Source: Gammaproteobacteria bacterium
GTDB taxonomy: Bacteria > Pseudomonadota > Gammaproteobacteria > Pseudomonadales > Pseudohongiellaceae
Reading direction: 5' to 3'
NCBI GenBank assembly: GCA_017853205.1
Contig: JAFMKB010000003.1
Span: forward strand, 1 to 64,000
Length of the DNA stretch: 64,000 bases
Below the pieces are notes generated by a model. The model did no database searches. It was not told the origin of the DNA and was given only the letters and a program-made list of their open reading frames with translations. Of the stretch, positions 8,980 to 18,938 are shown in pieces; position 1 is the stretch's first letter, and each line of letters begins with the position of its first letter. The translations under genes and the position numbers were made by a program.

Positions 8980-9753
8980 CTAACTCCTCAGACCAGTACC
9001 GCGATTAAGCAGCATCAAACAAACGCTAAATAAAACTACGCCAAAGAAGACCAAGATCACGAACGCGGGCCCGACGGAGACATCAGACACACCTAGAAAT
9101 CCGTATCGGAAGGTGTTGACCATATAAAAAATTGGATTTAAGGCAGATACCGTCTGCCAGAATGGGGGGAGCAGCGATGAGGAATAAAATACTCCACCAA
9201 GATAGATTAGTGGCGTCAGTACGAAGGTCGGGATAATAGAGATATCATCGAAGCTATTGGCGAAAAGTGCATTTATAAAACCCGCTAAGGAGAATACAAC
9301 AGCAGTCAGCAGGATTACCGTGATGGTAATTATCGGGTGTTGGATCTGAAGATCGACGAACATCAATGCCATACCAGTAACGATCGCGCCAACCAACAAG
9401 CCCCTCACCATACCCCCGACGATAAAGCCGCCTAAGAGAATCGCGTTAGGAACTGGAGAGACGAGGACTTCCTCCACGCTGCGCTGGAATTTATGACTAA
9501 AAAAAGAAGACACAACGTTAGAGTACGAGTTCTGGATAACGGCCATCATAATCAAGCCTGGAATGATGAACTCCATGTAGTCGAAGCCACCCATATCCCC
9601 TATCCGGCGGCCAACGAGGTTACCAAAAATAACAAAATACAGTGAGATCGTAATTGCGGGTGGGACTAATGTTTGCACCCAGATGCGAACAAATCTTCGC
9701 ACTTCTTTAATGACTATTGTTTCAAATGCAATGTATTTATGGTTTTTAAACAT
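8980..9753 (-). CDS. yadH: ABC-2 type transporter permease, YadH family
   Basis: 257 residues with about six membrane segments. The stretch RFVRIWVQTLVPPAITISLYF, a polar F-G-N-L motif and GFDYMEFIIPGLIMMAVI are strongly like E. coli YadH. The start is set at the ATG at 9753, which overlaps the yadG stop by 8 bp and has AGGGGAG upstream; a longer frame to 9774 would overlap yadG further. It forms an exporter with YadG; the substrate is not known for the family. Confidence 0.94.
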   Translation of the reverse strand: MFKNHKYIAFETIVIKEVRRFVRIWVQTLVPPAITISLYFVIFGNLVGRRIGDMGGFDYMEFIIPGLIMMAVIQNSYSNVVSSFFSHKFQRSVEEVLVSPVPNAILLGGFIVGGMVRGLLVGAIVTGMALMFVDLQIQHPIITITVILLTAVVFSLAGFINALFANSFDDISIIPTFVLTPLIYLGGVFYSSSLLPPFWQTVSALNPIFYMVNTFRYGFLGVSDVSVGPAFVILVFFGVVLFSVCLMLLNRGTGLRS

Positions 9754-10687
9754 TCGCAACGTCTCCCCTTGCATCGGTCAGACGACCTAAGAACAATTGC
9801 TCTAATCGATTACTCTTACTGCGGAGCGCACTGACTTCGATTCCTCTCTCGAGGAAGAGCTTAAATAATCCACTCATCGTCAGTGAGGCGGCGACTGTAA
9901 TTTCAAATGAATGAGAATCTAACAGCGAGGCAGTAACGGGAACATCACCCCAATCAGGCAGAGTCTCAATAGGCTTAGCGAGATCAACGATATATGTCTG
10001 CTTGTCTAACGCTGCGAGCAGTGCGCGCATGCTTGTATTCTCTACGATACGACCTTGATCGATTATCGCAATGTTTCGGCAAAGTTGTTCTGCTTCTTCG
10101 AGATAATGAGTAGTAAGGATTATTGTAGTGCCTGATTCGTTGAGCTCGGTTAGGAATTCCCACATGGATTTCCGGAGCTCTATGTCAACACCCGCAGTGG
10201 GCTCGTCAAGAATTAACAACTTAGGCTCGTGCACAAGCGCTCGAGCGATCATCAGCCGTCGCTTCATGCCTCCAGATAGTGTCCGAGAGCGGTCGTTACG
10301 CTTGTCCCAGAGATCGAGCTTGCGAAGGTATTTTTCACAGCGCTCTGCCGCCAATTTTCTCGGCATCCCGTAATACCCAGCTTGAGTCATGACGATGTCT
10401 TTGACGCGCTCGAACTGGCTAAAATTGATTTCTTGAGGAACTACGCCGAGATCGAGCTTGGTTTCGTAGACATGTGAATCAACATTTTTACCAAAAATCT
10501 CAACGGTTCCACTCGATTTTCGAACCAAGGTAGACAGAACGCCTATAGTTGTTGATTTTCCCGCACCGTTAGGCCCAAGGAGAGCGAAAAAGTCACCCTG
10601 CTGTACTTCCAAGCTTATTCCCTTTAGCGCTTCGAACCCATTCGCATAGATTTTGGTGAGATCTGAGATCGCGATAGCAGTGGTCAT
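9746..10687 (-). CDS. yadG: ABC transporter ATP-binding protein, YadG family
   Basis: 313 residues. Walker A GPNGAGKST, signature LSGGMKRRL, Walker B LLILDEPTAGVD, and the H-loop TTHYLEEAEQL are all present, so it is an active ABC ATPase of the CcmA/NatA class. The C-terminal 90 residues match the extension of drug- and polysaccharide-type exporters. First gene of yadG-yadH-queF. Confidence 0.95.
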   Translation of the reverse strand: MTTAIAISDLTKIYANGFEALKGISLEVQQGDFFALLGPNGAGKSTTIGVLSTLVRKSSGTVEIFGKNVDSHVYETKLDLGVVPQEINFSQFERVKDIVMTQAGYYGMPRKLAAERCEKYLRKLDLWDKRNDRSRTLSGGMKRRLMIARALVHEPKLLILDEPTAGVDIELRKSMWEFLTELNESGTTIILTTHYLEEAEQLCRNIAIIDQGRIVENTSMRALLAALDKQTYIVDLAKPIETLPDWGDVPVTASLLDSHSFEITVAASLTMSGLFKLFLERGIEVSALRSKSNRLEQLFLGRLTDARGDVANV

Positions 10688-10790
10688 TCTGAGTATGCCT
10701 CTTCGATTAGCCGAAATACTATTCCCTGTTCCTAAAGCCCTTAAACGAACATCCTACAAGGAGAGTCCTTAAAAAAAGAATCCCGTAACG

Positions 10791-10818
10791 AAAAAAGCCC
10801 AGCATAGCTGGGCTTTTC
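10791..10818 (-). terminator. Rho-independent terminator after tRNA-Glu
   Basis: Perfect inverted repeat AAAAGCCCAG / CTGGGCTTTT with a 5-base loop, flanked by A and T runs on both sides, so it can act in both directions. It lies directly 3' of tRNA-Glu and 100 bp upstream of yadG, separating the two units. Confidence 0.88.
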
Positions 10819-10822
10819 GAAT

Positions 10823-10898
10823 TGGCGTCCCCTAGGGGTTTCGAACCCCTGTTGCCTGGATGAAAACCAGGTGTCCTAGGCCTCTAGACGAAGGGGAC
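10823..10898 (-). tRNA. tRNA-Glu (anticodon TTC)
   Basis: 76 nt with encoded CCA. Acceptor GTCCCCT pairs with AGGGGAC, anticodon stem CCTGG/CCAGG with loop TTTTCAT, T arm AGGGGTTCGAACCCCT. Single-copy here with its own promoter and terminator. Confidence 0.97.
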
Positions 10899-10937
10899 AA
10901 TCTGTGTGGCAAGGTGTGCCAAATCAGAACGAGCGGA

Positions 10938-10966
10938 ATTCTAGGGAGCCAGGGCTTACTAGTCAA
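10938..10966 (-). promoter_or_regulatory. sigma-70 promoter of tRNA-Glu
   Basis: TTGACT (10966-10961), exactly 17 bases, TAGAAT (10943-10938) on the minus strand, followed by a GC-rich CCGCTCG discriminator. Five of six consensus bases in each hexamer. The transcript would begin about 33 nt before the mature tRNA. Confidence 0.8.
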
Positions 10967-11216
10967 GCCTCAACTGTAAAAAAATACAACGGGAGTGGTT
11001 AGACAACCTACTAAAGGCTGTTTTTAGCCTGTTAATTGCTGTTCTTGACGAGTTTATATTACTGTGCGAACGTCTCATCATGGGCAGTCTCCAAATACTC
11101 CGATGTAGTTGTTTTCTGGGGAGCAGCAAGAAATAGCTATGAAGTCCTCCGAGTCTGCCGACAACAAGACATTCGATAGAAATTGCGCGATAACCACCAG
11201 AGACTAAAACCAAGTT
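10967..11216. other. intergenic region without recognised gene
   Basis: Together with the tRNA-Glu promoter this leaves over 300 bases between the tRNA and the next rightward gene. A TTGACG hexamer at about 11046 could be a -35 element for the rightward genes but has no convincing -10 partner. Short frames on the minus strand here are Arg/Cys-rich and not credible. I see nothing else. Confidence 0.4.
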
Positions 11217-11459
11217 ATGAATAAGAGTCATGACGCAAGTAGCGGAATCGACGATGCCCTCATCGCCGAGGCCACGGCGCAGCTCAACCAAGAAATCAAG
11301 GTGCTTGATACTTGGCTAGCTGAACTCGCGCAAGCCTCAACGTCAGATGATGAATCGATGGCCGCTTATCAATCTTATATGGATATGCGCGCTAGTCGCT
11401 GCGAAATGCTTTCTTCGCTGCTTCATCAGACAAAATCGACTGGTGAAAATAGCGAATAG
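11217..11459 (+). CDS. small acidic hypothetical protein
   Basis: 80 residues, helical and acidic, with an A-Q-L-N-Q-E-I-K-V-L-D-T-W-L-type amphipathic stretch and no cysteine-rich or membrane segment. It precedes the dUTPase-like gene by about 55-70 bp on the same strand and may be co-transcribed with it. No strong ribosome binding site is visible before the ATG. The protein looks real by composition, but I recognise no family and give no function. Confidence 0.55.
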   Translation: MNKSHDASSGIDDALIAEATAQLNQEIKVLDTWLAELAQASTSDDESMAAYQSYMDMRASRCEMLSSLLHQTKSTGENSE

Positions 11460-11514
11460 CGCATTTTTTCCAGAATAATTCAATTACTTTCTCGACTACA
11501 CCCTTCCCGTAAGG

Positions 11515-12192
11515 ATGACCGTTTACGCCATGCTCAGTAAAACTCAACTCCAAACTATGTTCCAACTCCAAGCAGCGATGAATTTTCGTGTCGACCCCAA
11601 CTGGACTAGTGCTCGTTATCCTTACCTTCGGGCTGTGGTAGTCGAAGCGGCCGAAGCAATTGAGCATCACGGATGGAAATGGTGGAAACAGCAAACTCGC
11701 GATCTTGGCCAGCTCCAAATGGAGCTGGTGGATATCTGGCACTTTTTGCTTTCTGAAATACTTCTCCGTAACGGAGCCGACGAAGACAAAGCGAGGCTTT
11801 ACCTTGAAACGACCTTTGAGCGGCAGAGCGCGACGCGATCTCTACAATTCGACGGTCAAGAGTATTCCCTCGGAGATCTTGAACTTTTGGATTTACTTCA
11901 GGCGCTTATTGGAACGGCGGCTGCAGGTCGAATCGAACTTGCTTTATTTGCAGAGATTATGAGCGGGTGCGAACTGGGGTGGCAGGAACTTTATCGACAA
12001 TATGTCAGCAAGAATGTGCTTAATTTTTTCCGTCAAGATCATGGCTACCAAGAAGGAACATACCGCAAGATTTGGGGTGCACGCGAAGACAACGAAGTGC
12101 TCGTGGAGGTAATGGCAACGCTTGACGCCGAAGACCCCTCGTTTAAAGACAGCCTCTACACCTTATTAGAGGCTGCTTATTTAAAAATATAG
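11515..12192 (+). CDS. dUTP diphosphatase, all-alpha type (dUTPase_2 family)
   Basis: 225 residues from the first ATG, 220 from an ATG five codons later (11530); AAGGA at 11511-11515 sits too close to the first and rather far from the second, so the start is open. The motifs EAAEAIEHHGWKWWK and ELVDIWHFLLSE match the EExxE...DxxHF metal-binding pattern of the MazG-like all-alpha NTP pyrophosphatases that hydrolyse dUTP or dCTP. Members keep uracil out of DNA. This class is unrelated to the trimeric Dut enzyme, so the cell may have both. Confidence 0.85.
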   Translation: MTVYAMLSKTQLQTMFQLQAAMNFRVDPNWTSARYPYLRAVVVEAAEAIEHHGWKWWKQQTRDLGQLQMELVDIWHFLLSEILLRNGADEDKARLYLETTFERQSATRSLQFDGQEYSLGDLELLDLLQALIGTAAAGRIELALFAEIMSGCELGWQELYRQYVSKNVLNFFRQDHGYQEGTYRKIWGAREDNEVLVEVMATLDAEDPSFKDSLYTLLEAAYLKI

Positions 12193-12252
12193 CTTATTAT
12201 CAATAATTTAAGTATTAAAACTAGGAATGACTTTAGATATTAACCTGCATAG

Positions 12253-12846
12253 CTACTTAAAGTAGGCGTTCTCACGTTGCGAGTGGTCGGTTACGTCTCG
12301 CACCTCTTTCAATTCCGGGATTTGCTGCAAGAGCGTCTTCTCAACACCCTCTTTCAGAGTTACATCAACCATCCCACATCCCTGACACCCACCACCGAAC
12401 CTTAATACGGCGATGTTTTCGTCGAAGAGTTCTTCGAGCGTCACATTACCGCCATGCGAAGCTAGCCCCGGGTTAATTTCGTTGTAGAGTACATAATTAA
12501 TGCGGTCTGGTAGTGAGCTCTCATCGGTAATTTTAGGTAGCCTCGAATTCGGGGCCTTGATCGTCAACTGTCCGCCCATTGCATCTTTCGAATAATCGAC
12601 TACCGCCTCTTCGAGAAAAGGAATGCTCGGCTCGTCGATATACGCTTTGAATCCTTCGCAGTGTTGGATTGCATCATCCTCTTTTTCTTCTCCTGGTCGG
12701 CAAAACGAGATACAGGTTTCGGCTTTTGGCGTCCCTGCGTCAAGAATGAAAACGCGCACCGCTACGCCTTCAGTATCTTGTTTCTTCAGCAACTCGGCGA
12801 GATAGGCCTGTGCGGGTTCGGTGATCGTAATGAAATCAGAACTCAT
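12253..12846 (-). CDS. nfuA: Fe-S biogenesis protein NfuA
   Basis: 197 residues from the ATG at 12846, which has GGAG ten bases upstream; a longer frame to 12873 lacks a ribosome binding site. The N-terminal half is a degenerate A-type carrier domain ([13 protein letters not shown]) and the C-terminal half a Nfu domain with the cluster-binding CxxC in [14 protein letters not shown]. NfuA carries a [4Fe-4S] cluster to target enzymes and protects them under oxidative stress or iron shortage. It is divergent from metH, and a 25-bp palindrome resembling an IscR site lies between them. Confidence 0.96.
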   Translation of the reverse strand: MSSDFITITEPAQAYLAELLKKQDTEGVAVRVFILDAGTPKAETCISFCRPGEEKEDDAIQHCEGFKAYIDEPSIPFLEEAVVDYSKDAMGGQLTIKAPNSRLPKITDESSLPDRINYVLYNEINPGLASHGGNVTLEELFDENIAVLRFGGGCQGCGMVDVTLKEGVEKTLLQQIPELKEVRDVTDHSQRENAYFK

Positions 12847-12902
12847 AGTGAATTTACTCCTTGAGACAGACACAAGTTTACTGGAAAGCGAGTGAAAATA
12901 GA

Positions 12903-12927
12903 ATAACCAAGTAGTTTACTTGGTTAT
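12903..12927. promoter_or_regulatory. candidate IscR type 1 operator (nfuA/metH)
   Basis: Perfect inverted repeat ATAACCAAGTA - GTT - TACTTGGTTAT, 25 bp in total. The published E. coli IscR type 1 motif is also a 25-bp palindrome with outer ATA/TAT and inner TR-WWW-YA; by my alignment 18 of 25 positions agree, including all outer bases. NfuA is an IscR target in E. coli. The site lies 57 bp upstream of the nfuA ATG. Confidence 0.5.
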
Positions 12928-12953
12928 AGTGCTATGCGATTTTCTCAAGACTT

Positions 12954-12962
12954 TGCTAGAAT
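12954..12962 (+). promoter_or_regulatory. possible extended -10 promoter of metH
   Basis: TTGCTAGAAT contains an extended -10 (TGn before TAGAAT at 12957-12962). No good -35 is found at 16-18 bases. The start would give a leader of about 70 bases, too short for a cobalamin riboswitch; none is recognisable. Confidence 0.35.
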
Positions 12963-13038
12963 AGCCGGCCTTCTGGGCGACCTTGATAACCACCCCTCTA
13001 ACCGTTTAACGGGCTAGGAATAGCTCAAAGGCATTGGC

Positions 13039-16000
13039 ATGACAGAACAACTAACCCGCCGTCAACGCGTGGACGCGCTCCGCGCCGCTCTCACCCAGCG
13101 CATCCTTCTTTTAGATGGCGCAATGGGGACGATGATTCAGGGCTATCAGTTAGTCGAGTCGAATTTCCGCGGCGAACGGTTTCGCGATGCAGAACAGCCA
13201 CTTGCCGGCAATAACGATCTACTCACACTTTCTGCACCAGAAATTATTTCCGAGATTCATGCAGCGTACCTTAACGCAGGCGCCGACATAGTTGAGACCA
13301 ATACGTTTAATGCGACACGCGCATCCCAAGCAGATTATGGCCTGGAAGAGTTAGCCTTTGAACTCAATGAAGAGGCAGCAAAGCTTGCACGTGCGGCATG
13401 CGATGAAGCGACACTTAAAACGCCAAACAAGCCCAGGTTTGTCGCCGGGATAATCGGGCCGACCAGTAAAACCGCATCACTCTCTCCTGATGTTAACGAC
13501 CCTGGGTTTAGAAACACGAGCTTTGACGAACTTGTTGAAGATTATAGTAACTCTGCGCGGGGTCTCATTGCAGGTGGCGCTGACATAATAATGATCGAAA
13601 CAGCATTCGATACCTTGAATGCCAAAGCTGGGATATTCGCTGTGCGTCGGGTTCTTGAGGAACTCGCTCTTGATATCCCAATTATGATTTCGGGCACAAT
13701 CACCGATGCCAGCGGTAGAACCCTATCAGGACAAACCGTCGAAGCATTTTTAAACTCTGTCGCGCACGCAAAACCACTTTCGGTTGGATTTAATTGCGCC
13801 CTTGGTGCAGAGCAGCTACGCCCTCATATCGCCGAGACCTCCCATCTGGCACAGAGCTACGTTTCCGCACATCCGAATGCCGGTTTACCGAATGAATTTG
13901 GCGAATACGACCAAAGCCCGGAAGAAATGGCTTCGATTATTAGAGAGTTCGCTGCCAGTGGGTTTCTCAATATTGTAGGCGGTTGCTGCGGCACATCCCC
14001 AGAGCATATTGCTGCGATGGCCGCGGCGATCGATGGTATACCACCCCGAAAAATTCCCTCGATTGAACCGGCATGCAGGCTTAGTGGTTTAGAAGCGTTC
14101 AACATCAGCGCCAATTCTCTGTTCGTCAATGTAGGAGAAAGGACGAATGTCACTGGGTCAGCGCGCTTCGCCCGCCTCATTCGAGAGGAAAATTACGACG
14201 AAGCGCTCGAAGTCGCGCGCGAGCAAGTTACAGCTGGCGCCCAGATTATCGACATCAACATGGACGAGGGCATGCTTGATTCCGAGGCTGCGATGGTTCG
14301 CTTCTTGAAGTTAGTTGCCGCTGAGCCAGAGATTTGTCGCGTTCCGATCATGGTGGATTCGTCAAAGTGGCAAATTATCGAAGCTGGCCTTAAATGCATT
14401 CAAGGAAAATCCATCGTAAATTCTATAAGCCTCAAGGAAGGCGACGAAGAATTTATCGAGAAGGCAAAGTTGTGTCTTGCGTATGGCGCAGCAGTTGTTG
14501 TTATGGCCTTTGATGAAAAGGGTCAAGCAGACACGCTAGCCAGAAAAAAAGAGATCTGCAAACGCAGCTACGATTTGCTTATTAGCATTGGTTTTCAAGC
14601 CGAGGATATTATCTTCGACCCAAATATATTCGCCATCGCGACAGGTATCGATGAGCACAATAACTACGCAGTGGATTTTATTGAAGCGTGCAAATACATC
14701 AAGGCTGAACTACCTGGAGCGCTTATTTCGGGGGGAGTGAGTAATGTTTCTTTCTCTTTCCGAGGTAACAACCTCGTACGCGAAGCGATCCACTCAGTCT
14801 TTCTATTTCACGCGATTAAAGCAGGTCTCTCGATGGGTATCGTCAATGCGGGGCAACTCGCTGTCTACGATGATATCCCCCGGGATCTTAAACAAGCAGT
14901 AGAAGACGTTGTCCTTAACAGAACGAGGGAAGGAACAGAGCGGCTAATGGCCGTTGCCCAGAACTACAGTGGGACCGAAGGAGTTGTAGCGACCGAAGAT
15001 CTAGCATGGCGGGACCAAACGGTCGAGAAGCGTCTCGCGTATGCGCTGGTGAAAGGTATTACCAAATATATCGAGGAAGACACCGAGCAAGCACGACTTA
15101 ACGCTCAGCGCCCAATTCATGTAATCGAAGGTCCCTTAATGGATGGCATGAATGAAGTTGGCGATCTTTTTGGCAGCGGCAAGATGTTTCTCCCGCAAGT
15201 AGTAAAAAGCGCACGAGTAATGAAACAAGCCGTAGCTTATCTGCTGCCCTTTATCGAAGCAGAGAAGCAAGGAGGCGAGGTAAAAGCAAAGGGTAAGATA
15301 CTACTCGCTACAGTAAAGGGAGACGTACACGATATTGGCAAAAATATCGTTGGCGTTGTCCTTGCTTGTAATAACTATGAGATTATCGATCTCGGTGTAA
15401 TGGTGCCGGCCGACAAGATTTTGAAAACCGCTATCGACGAGAATGTCGATATTATCGGCCTGAGTGGCCTGATCACCCCTTCACTCGATGAGATGGTTCA
15501 TGTTGCCTCGGAAATGCAGAGGCTCAATTTTCACATACCTCTACTCATCGGCGGCGCGACAACGTCCAAAGCGCATACTGCGGTTAAGATTGAGCAGCAC
15601 TACAGCAACGATGCGACAGTTTACGTCCCCGACGCTTCGAGAAGCGTTAACGTCGTGAGCACGCTTTTAAGCGAGTCAAATAAGGCGAATTTTACGGCAG
15701 ATATCCGATCAGAATACTCTATGATTCGCGAGCGAACCGCGAATCGAAAGAGTAAACGCGAACTCGTTAATTACCGAGCAGCCAATCGAGCAGCATTGAA
15801 GCTAGACTGGGCAAACTACACTCCTCCCACGCCTGCGTTTGTGGGCACGAGAGTTCTTGACGACTATCCACTAGAGAAGCTCATCGACTACATCGACTGG
15901 ACTCCATTTTTTATCACATGGAGTCTGGCTGGAAAGTATCCTGCCATTCTCTGTGACGAAAAAGTTGGGGCGGCTGCACGAGATCTTTTACAAGATGCTC

Positions 16001-16722
16001 AAGAAATGCTGACGCAAATCGTAAATGAAAAACTTATTACTGCACGTGCTGTATTCGGGTTTTGGGAAGGTAACAGTGTAGGCAATGACGTACAGCTCGG
16101 CGCAACAGGATTGAATAACAAAATACATTTCCTTCGCCAGCAAATGCCAAAGCAGGAAGATAATGCTCAACTCTGTCTTGCGGATTTTGTTGCCCCAATC
16201 GATTCAGGTAAAAAAGACTACCTAGGGGGCTTTGCTGTGACAGCCGGCATTGGCGCAGAGGCAATCGCGAAAAGTTATCAAGAGGAAGGTAACGACTATG
16301 CCTCACTCATGATTAAAGCATTAGCTGATAGGCTCGCCGAAGCATTCGCAGAGCACCTGCATGAACGCGTCAGAGCGGAATTTTGGGCCTACGCACCGAA
16401 CGAAAAGCTTTCTGCAGAGGAGCTTATAAGTGAAAGGTATCGCGGTATACGGCCGGCTCCGGGGTATCCCGCATGTCCTGAGCACTCTGAGAAAGAAACG
16501 CTCTTCTCGCTTCTGGACGCTGAGGCAAAAACAGGTATCTCACTTACTGACAGCTACGCTATGACACCCGCTGCGAGCGTCAGCGGATACTATTTTAGTC
16601 ATCCAGAGTCCCGCTACTTCTCCGTGGGTAAAATAAGTAGCGAGCAAGTTGAAGACTTGGCTACTCGGAGCAGCAGAGACTTCAAGGATTTAAGCCGCTT
16701 GCTTGGTCCTAATTTAGAGTAA
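13039..16722 (+). CDS. metH: cobalamin-dependent methionine synthase
   Basis: Transfers the methyl group of methyltetrahydrofolate to homocysteine through methylcobalamin. 1227 residues, the same length as E. coli MetH, with all four modules: homocysteine domain with zinc ligands Cys253, Cys316 and Cys317; folate (pterin) domain starting near [11 protein letters not shown]; cobalamin domain with GDVHDIGKN, whose His764 is the lower axial ligand; and the AdoMet reactivation domain with [17 protein letters not shown] lies about eight bases before the ATG. Sulfite reductase begins 30 bp downstream and is probably co-transcribed, linking sulfide supply and methionine formation. Confidence 0.98.
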   Translation: MTEQLTRRQRVDALRAALTQRILLLDGAMGTMIQGYQLVESNFRGERFRDAEQPLAGNNDLLTLSAPEIISEIHAAYLNAGADIVETNTFNATRASQADYGLEELAFELNEEAAKLARAACDEATLKTPNKPRFVAGIIGPTSKTASLSPDVNDPGFRNTSFDELVEDYSNSARGLIAGGADIIMIETAFDTLNAKAGIFAVRRVLEELALDIPIMISGTITDASGRTLSGQTVEAFLNSVAHAKPLSVGFNCALGAEQLRPHIAETSHLAQSYVSAHPNAGLPNEFGEYDQSPEEMASIIREFAASGFLNIVGGCCGTSPEHIAAMAAAIDGIPPRKIPSIEPACRLSGLEAFNISANSLFVNVGERTNVTGSARFARLIREENYDEALEVAREQVTAGAQIIDINMDEGMLDSEAAMVRFLKLVAAEPEICRVPIMVDSSKWQIIEAGLKCIQGKSIVNSISLKEGDEEFIEKAKLCLAYGAAVVVMAFDEKGQADTLARKKEICKRSYDLLISIGFQAEDIIFDPNIFAIATGIDEHNNYAVDFIEACKYIKAELPGALISGGVSNVSFSFRGNNLVREAIHSVFLFHAIKAGLSMGIVNAGQLAVYDDIPRDLKQAVEDVVLNRTREGTERLMAVAQNYSGTEGVVATEDLAWRDQTVEKRLAYALVKGITKYIEEDTEQARLNAQRPIHVIEGPLMDGMNEVGDLFGSGKMFLPQVVKSARVMKQAVAYLLPFIEAEKQGGEVKAKGKILLATVKGDVHDIGKNIVGVVLACNNYEIIDLGVMVPADKILKTAIDENVDIIGLSGLITPSLDEMVHVASEMQRLNFHIPLLIGGATTSKAHTAVKIEQHYSNDATVYVPDASRSVNVVSTLLSESNKANFTADIRSEYSMIRERTANRKSKRELVNYRAANRAALKLDWANYTPPTPAFVGTRVLDDYPLEKLIDYIDWTPFFITWSLAGKYPAILCDEKVGAAARDLLQDAQEMLTQIVNEKLITARAVFGFWEGNSVGNDVQLGATGLNNKIHFLRQQMPKQEDNAQLCLADFVAPIDSGKKDYLGGFAVTAGIGAEAIAKSYQEEGNDYASLMIKALADRLAEAFAEHLHERVRAEFWAYAPNEKLSAEELISERYRGIRPAPGYPACPEHSEKETLFSLLDAEAKTGISLTDSYAMTPAASVSGYYFSHPESRYFSVGKISSEQVEDLATRSSRDFKDLSRLLGPNLE

Positions 16723-16752
16723 TTTACCGCCCAGTAGTGACAGGAAAACTCG

Positions 16753-18411
16753 ATGTATAGATATGACGGTTATGACGCTACGATGCTTCAAGAGCGCGTT
16801 TCACAGTTTCGCGAGCAAACTCGTCGCTATATAGAAGGCAAGCTCTCTGACGCGGAATTTCTGCCGCTCAGACTACAAAATGGTCTCTATGTCCAACGCT
16901 TGGCACCGATGCTTCGTATAGCGATACCGTACGGGATGTTGTCGTCGCAACAGCTAAGAAAACTAGCCTTCATCTCCTCGCATTATGACAAGGGCTACGG
17001 GCATTTCACTACTCGCCAGAATATTCAATTTAACTGGCCAGCACTTGAAGATGTACCGGAGCTACTCGCTCATCTTGCAGAAGTAGAAATGCATGCGATT
17101 CAAACAAGCGGTAATTGTATCCGTAACACAACTACCGATCAGTATGCTGGCGTCGCTATCGATGAGATTGAAGACAGCAGACCATACTGCGAGATAATTC
17201 GACAATGGTCCACATTTCATCCTGAGTTCGCATATTTACCACGGAAGTTCAAAATAGCGGTCTGCGGAACAAAAGAAGATCACGCGGCCACGCAGGTGCA
17301 TGATATTGGTCTCTACCTGCGTAAGAACGACAAAGGGGAAATAGGCTTTCAGGTCCTCGCAGGGGGCGGACTCGGGCGCACGCCTGTGATCGGTCAAGTC
17401 GTTTTCGACTTTATACACCGACACGAATTATTGACAGCATTAGAAGCAATCTTACGCGTTTATAATCGGGAGGGACGGCGCGATAACAAGTACAAGGCGA
17501 GGCTAAAAATATTAGTTCGCGAAACAGGCTTAGACGCGTTTTGTGAGAAGGTACTAGCTGAGTGGGAGCAACTCCGCGGAGGAAGCCTCACCCTTACGGA
17601 AACTGAAATTGAAAGATGCAAACGCTATTTCCAAGCGCCACCGTATAAATCGCTAGACGCATCTCCTGAATCACTTCGCACTATACTCGCGCGAGATGTG
17701 CTATTCGCAAGCTGGTATAGCAACAATGTAACCCCTCATAAGAGATCTGGCTATGCGGCGGTGGCTATCAGTTTCAAGAAAACGGGGTATGCACCCGGCG
17801 ATGTCACCGAAGAGCAGTTGAATACCCTCGCCGACCTAGCTGATCGATTCAGTTTTGGCGAAGTGCGAGTAACTCATGCACAAAACGTAATTCTCGCAGA
17901 TGTTGAGGAGAGCGAACTCTATAATCTCTATCAGCAGCTTGCTGCCGACTCGTTGGAAACATCTAATCTCAACAAGCTCAACGATATCATTTGCTGCCCC
18001 GGCGGCGATTTCTGCGCGCTCGCAAATGCGAAATCAATTCCTATCGCTGAAGCGATACAGCGGCAGTTCGATGACCGCGAGCTTCTTGCCGATATAGGTG
18101 AGGTGTCACTTAACATTTCTGGCTGCATGAATGCATGCGGTCACCATCACGTTGGAAATATCGGTGTGCTAGGTGTAGATAAAAAAGGCGAAGAGTTTTA
18201 TCAAGTCTCTATTGGCGGATCATCAAAACGCGAAGCCAAACTAGGCAAGATTCTAGGCCCTTCCTTCGCACAAAGTGACATTCCAGCCGTTGTTGAAAAT
18301 CTAGTCGCGGTCTATCGTGAGCACCGCTTAGATCATGAAAAGTTTATAGATACCGTAGATCGAATTGGTGTCGATCCCTTTAAAAAGCGTGTCTATGAAA
18401 AGGAACAATAA
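16753..18411 (+). CDS. cysI: sulfite reductase, single-polypeptide siroheme/[4Fe-4S] type
   Basis: Reduces sulfite to sulfide for cysteine synthesis. 552 residues with the duplicated ferredoxin-like half domains of nitrite/sulfite reductases (GHFTTRQNIQFNW; later FGEVRVTHAQNVIL). Cluster and siroheme cysteines are Cys415 and Cys421 (CPGGDFC) and Cys458 and Cys462 (GCMNAC). It resembles the ferredoxin/one-subunit enzyme of Pseudomonas rather than E. coli CysIJ; no CysJ flavoprotein is nearby. The stop overlaps the start of the DUF934 gene by one base. Confidence 0.93.
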   Translation: MYRYDGYDATMLQERVSQFREQTRRYIEGKLSDAEFLPLRLQNGLYVQRLAPMLRIAIPYGMLSSQQLRKLAFISSHYDKGYGHFTTRQNIQFNWPALEDVPELLAHLAEVEMHAIQTSGNCIRNTTTDQYAGVAIDEIEDSRPYCEIIRQWSTFHPEFAYLPRKFKIAVCGTKEDHAATQVHDIGLYLRKNDKGEIGFQVLAGGGLGRTPVIGQVVFDFIHRHELLTALEAILRVYNREGRRDNKYKARLKILVRETGLDAFCEKVLAEWEQLRGGSLTLTETEIERCKRYFQAPPYKSLDASPESLRTILARDVLFASWYSNNVTPHKRSGYAAVAISFKKTGYAPGDVTEEQLNTLADLADRFSFGEVRVTHAQNVILADVEESELYNLYQQLAADSLETSNLNKLNDIICCPGGDFCALANAKSIPIAEAIQRQFDDRELLADIGEVSLNISGCMNACGHHHVGNIGVLGVDKKGEEFYQVSIGGSSKREAKLGKILGPSFAQSDIPAVVENLVAVYREHRLDHEKFIDTVDRIGVDPFKKRVYEKEQ

Positions 18412-18914
18412 TGGCGATCCTAATTAATACCAAAGAAAAGATTTCCGATCATTGGACGCTTATTCAGTCCGCGTCTGGTCCAGAGGTGTTCTCCGCCTTA
18501 AGAGGTAGAAATGCTTTGCTGCCTCTTGCGCTTTTTTTGAGTGACGAAGAGGAAGCCGCTTCGCAGTTTTCGGCAATAGGCGTCTGGTTAGACTCTCATC
18601 AGAATCTCGATAAGCTTGAAAATAGACTTGATAGCTTGCCTATAATCGCTTTAAATTTTCCCGTCTTCAGCGACGGTCGTCCATACTCACTCGCGCGACG
18701 TTTACGACGCGATCTAGGCTACACCGGTGAAATTAGGGCAATCGGAGATGTGCTGCGTGATCAACTCTGCTTCCTTAAAAGCTGTGGATTTAATTCGTTT
18801 GCGCTGCGGAGCGACCAGGAGCCTGAGGATTGCCTTAAGGCTTTCTCAGATTTTAGTACCAGCTACACATCAACAGCGGTGAACGACATACCGCTGTTCA
18901 GGCGGCGAGGTTGA
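18411..18914 (+). CDS. DUF934 protein associated with sulfite reductase
   Basis: 167 residues. The segments FPVFSDGRPYSLARRLR and GEIRAIGDVLRDQLCFLKSCGFNSFALR are the hallmark of DUF934, which is found almost always directly after this type of sulfite reductase. Its start overlaps the preceding stop (TAATG), so translation is coupled. A role as an accessory or electron-delivery factor is inferred from context only; no cofactor motif is visible. Confidence 0.92.
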   Translation: MAILINTKEKISDHWTLIQSASGPEVFSALRGRNALLPLALFLSDEEEAASQFSAIGVWLDSHQNLDKLENRLDSLPIIALNFPVFSDGRPYSLARRLRRDLGYTGEIRAIGDVLRDQLCFLKSCGFNSFALRSDQEPEDCLKAFSDFSTSYTSTAVNDIPLFRRRG

Positions 18915-18938
18915 ATCAACTCCGCCCCTGACACAAAT

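Noticed and set aside
10959-11291. 110-residue minus-strand frame over the tRNA-Glu upstream region
   Set aside because: Overlaps the tRNA promoter and the more plausible rightward small gene; composition Arg/Cys/Ser-rich and unlike a protein.
12963-13038. Possible cobalamin or S-adenosylhomocysteine riboswitch upstream of metH
   Set aside because: The leader is only about 75 bases, too short for a cobalamin riboswitch, and I could not find the conserved core of the SAH riboswitch. Only a small CCG/CGG hairpin is seen.
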